DNA of 64,000 bases from Anoplolepis gracilipes (lineage: Eukaryota; Arthropoda; Insecta; Hymenoptera; Formicidae): NCBI RefSeq assembly GCF_047496725.1, contig NC_132982.1, positions 6,527,001-6,591,000 of the forward strand, given 5' to 3'. This document shows, in pieces, positions 62,775-64,000 of the stretch. Below the pieces are notes generated by a model, which did no database searches, was not told where the DNA came from, and saw only the letters and a list, made by a program, of their open reading frames with translations. Position 1 is the stretch's first letter. Each line of letters begins with the position of its first letter. The position numbers and the translations under genes were made by a program.

Positions 62775-64000
62775 GGCCGGACGCGAAACACGGAGGGCTG
62801 CCACCGTAGTCGACCGTTGAAAATTACGAGCAACGATAGTTGCGCAGCTATCGTCGCGGTAAAGCGAGGCAACGAAAACTTGCAGCAGCTCACAATAAAC
62901 CTCCAACAATTCTACGTTTATCGCGGCTTTTATGTTTGCGGTCTTTAGGAAACTTTACGGTATTCATCGCGCGCGGTTATCGAAACCGGGAAAATAACGA
63001 TGCGTATATTTGCGTGGCCCGTCCATAATGTTCGGCAAGTTACGGTCAAAGCGATTCGCCGGACACTATTGTTTCGCGCAACTTGTCCGTACAAATCGAT
63101 GACTGACATATACGAATCTTATCGTGCAGTATATATGATATTTGATTTCGTGATCAGTAACATTCTCAGAGACAACTCGAAATATTTTTCAAAAAGAAAA
63201 TTGAGTAAAGTCTCGAGATTCAAGAAAAGCGTCTCTTATATAATTATTAAAAAAATAACACCTAGAAATGATAAGGAAGGAAAAGGTAAAATTTGATCAA
63301 CAACTATTAACGCGAGAGACGCGGCGACAATAAACGGCGACTCTTCGCAAATATTTCTACCAGTGCATTGAAACGCGATGCCATGAGAAAGATCTTAACC
63401 GTATGCATCTCGAAATGCGTTTACACGAGAACCCTCTTCTTTTTTGTTCGCAAACGTCGCTCGCAGCGACGGTTCGATATCACAAGGATCTGAATGCGGA
63501 AAGCTTCGTGCATGCGTCATTCTATTGCAGGAACTGCGGCTCAGAAAGCGGTTGACGTTAGGTGTCCCGGATAATCGTGCTGTTCCGGCTGCAGAAACTG
63601 TTGCTGCTGCAGCAACCCGGCCGTAACAGTAGCACGCAGATGTCATCGATGCACTTCGTGTTTCAAGCAAATGGGATTAACGTTGCAACAATGTCTGCAT
63701 CCGATATTACTACTTGTATTTGTCGATTATTACATCTTGAGATCGAGAGACACTACTTATATCTCTGCTAAATTATTTTGTCTCATTTTTAAATCTTGTA
63801 TCACATGATTATAAAATTCTTTGGAAAATATCGCTTGCAAGCAAACATTTTAATATCTATGTAATACAAAAAAATTATCATATTTTATTGTGATATAAAT
63901 ACAAAATTTTTGTAGTAATAAAATGATAAACTTATATCACTATATATGCAGTTTAAAAAATACGTCGAAATTTAGTTGTTATTTTTAGCATAAAATAATA
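62150..64000. other. Window end; no recognised gene
   Basis: Mixed composition, with CpG-richer stretches at about 62240-62900 and 63300-63670 and AT-rich DNA at the very end. Near 63560-63610 a CTG/CAG-rich patch gives L/Q- or A-rich frames. None could be tied to a protein family. Confidence 0.4.
62741..62769. repeat. T29 homopolymer
   Basis: Twenty-nine uninterrupted T in a GC-richer context. On the minus strand this is a poly-A run, as left by a retroposed transcript, but no matching target duplication was found around it. Confidence 0.95.

Noticed and set aside
63395..63771. Overlapping L/Q- and A-rich frames near the window end
   Set aside because: Explained by a CTG/CAG-rich patch; no family recognised on either strand.

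Overview
The window is animal nuclear DNA, most likely from a hymenopteran insect and plausibly an ant. It is AT-rich, with scattered CpG-rich patches, dense CT/GA, TA and CTAT microsatellites, long introns and GT-AG splice sites. The protein it encodes belongs to an insect cell-surface immunoglobulin family. The order-level call is inference from composition and the gene; the species is not identified.

One gene can be supported strongly. Nine coding exons on the + strand, between 4516 and 39528, join in frame into a 436-residue protein: a signal peptide, three Ig domains and a C-terminal tail. It is a lachesin-like member of the DIP (Dpr-interacting protein) family. In Drosophila, DIPs pair with Dpr proteins on partner neurons to specify synaptic connections. 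All eight introns have canonical ends and phases that agree across each junction. Introns range from 115 bp to 10.9 kb. An acceptor 22 bp before the start codon indicates at least one further 5' noncoding exon upstream, which I could not place.

Layout: 1-4493 is upstream or 5' intronic sequence. 4516-39528 is the gene, with introns that hold microsatellites, a 269-bp transposon-like element with an exact 8-bp target duplication (22776-23044), a nested inverted and direct repeat block (25689-26258) and a drifting pentanucleotide array (27291-27435). 39529-64000 has no recognisable gene. It contains a foldback element of about 200 bp (49061-49260), a perfect 58-bp palindrome (51037-51094), an 18-bp inverted repeat (48315-48383), CpG-rich patches (43.3-44.6 kb, 61.4-62.1 kb, 63.3-63.7 kb) and a few unassigned open frames.

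The most interesting points are the protein's last residues, six tryptophans encoded by a TGG microsatellite that runs into the stop codon; a short upstream reading frame overlapping the start codon; TA-centred perfect or near-perfect palindromes; and the small transposable elements. I saw no bacterial-type system, CRISPR array, rRNA or convincing tRNA. I did not find strong evidence of a previously undescribed biological system.
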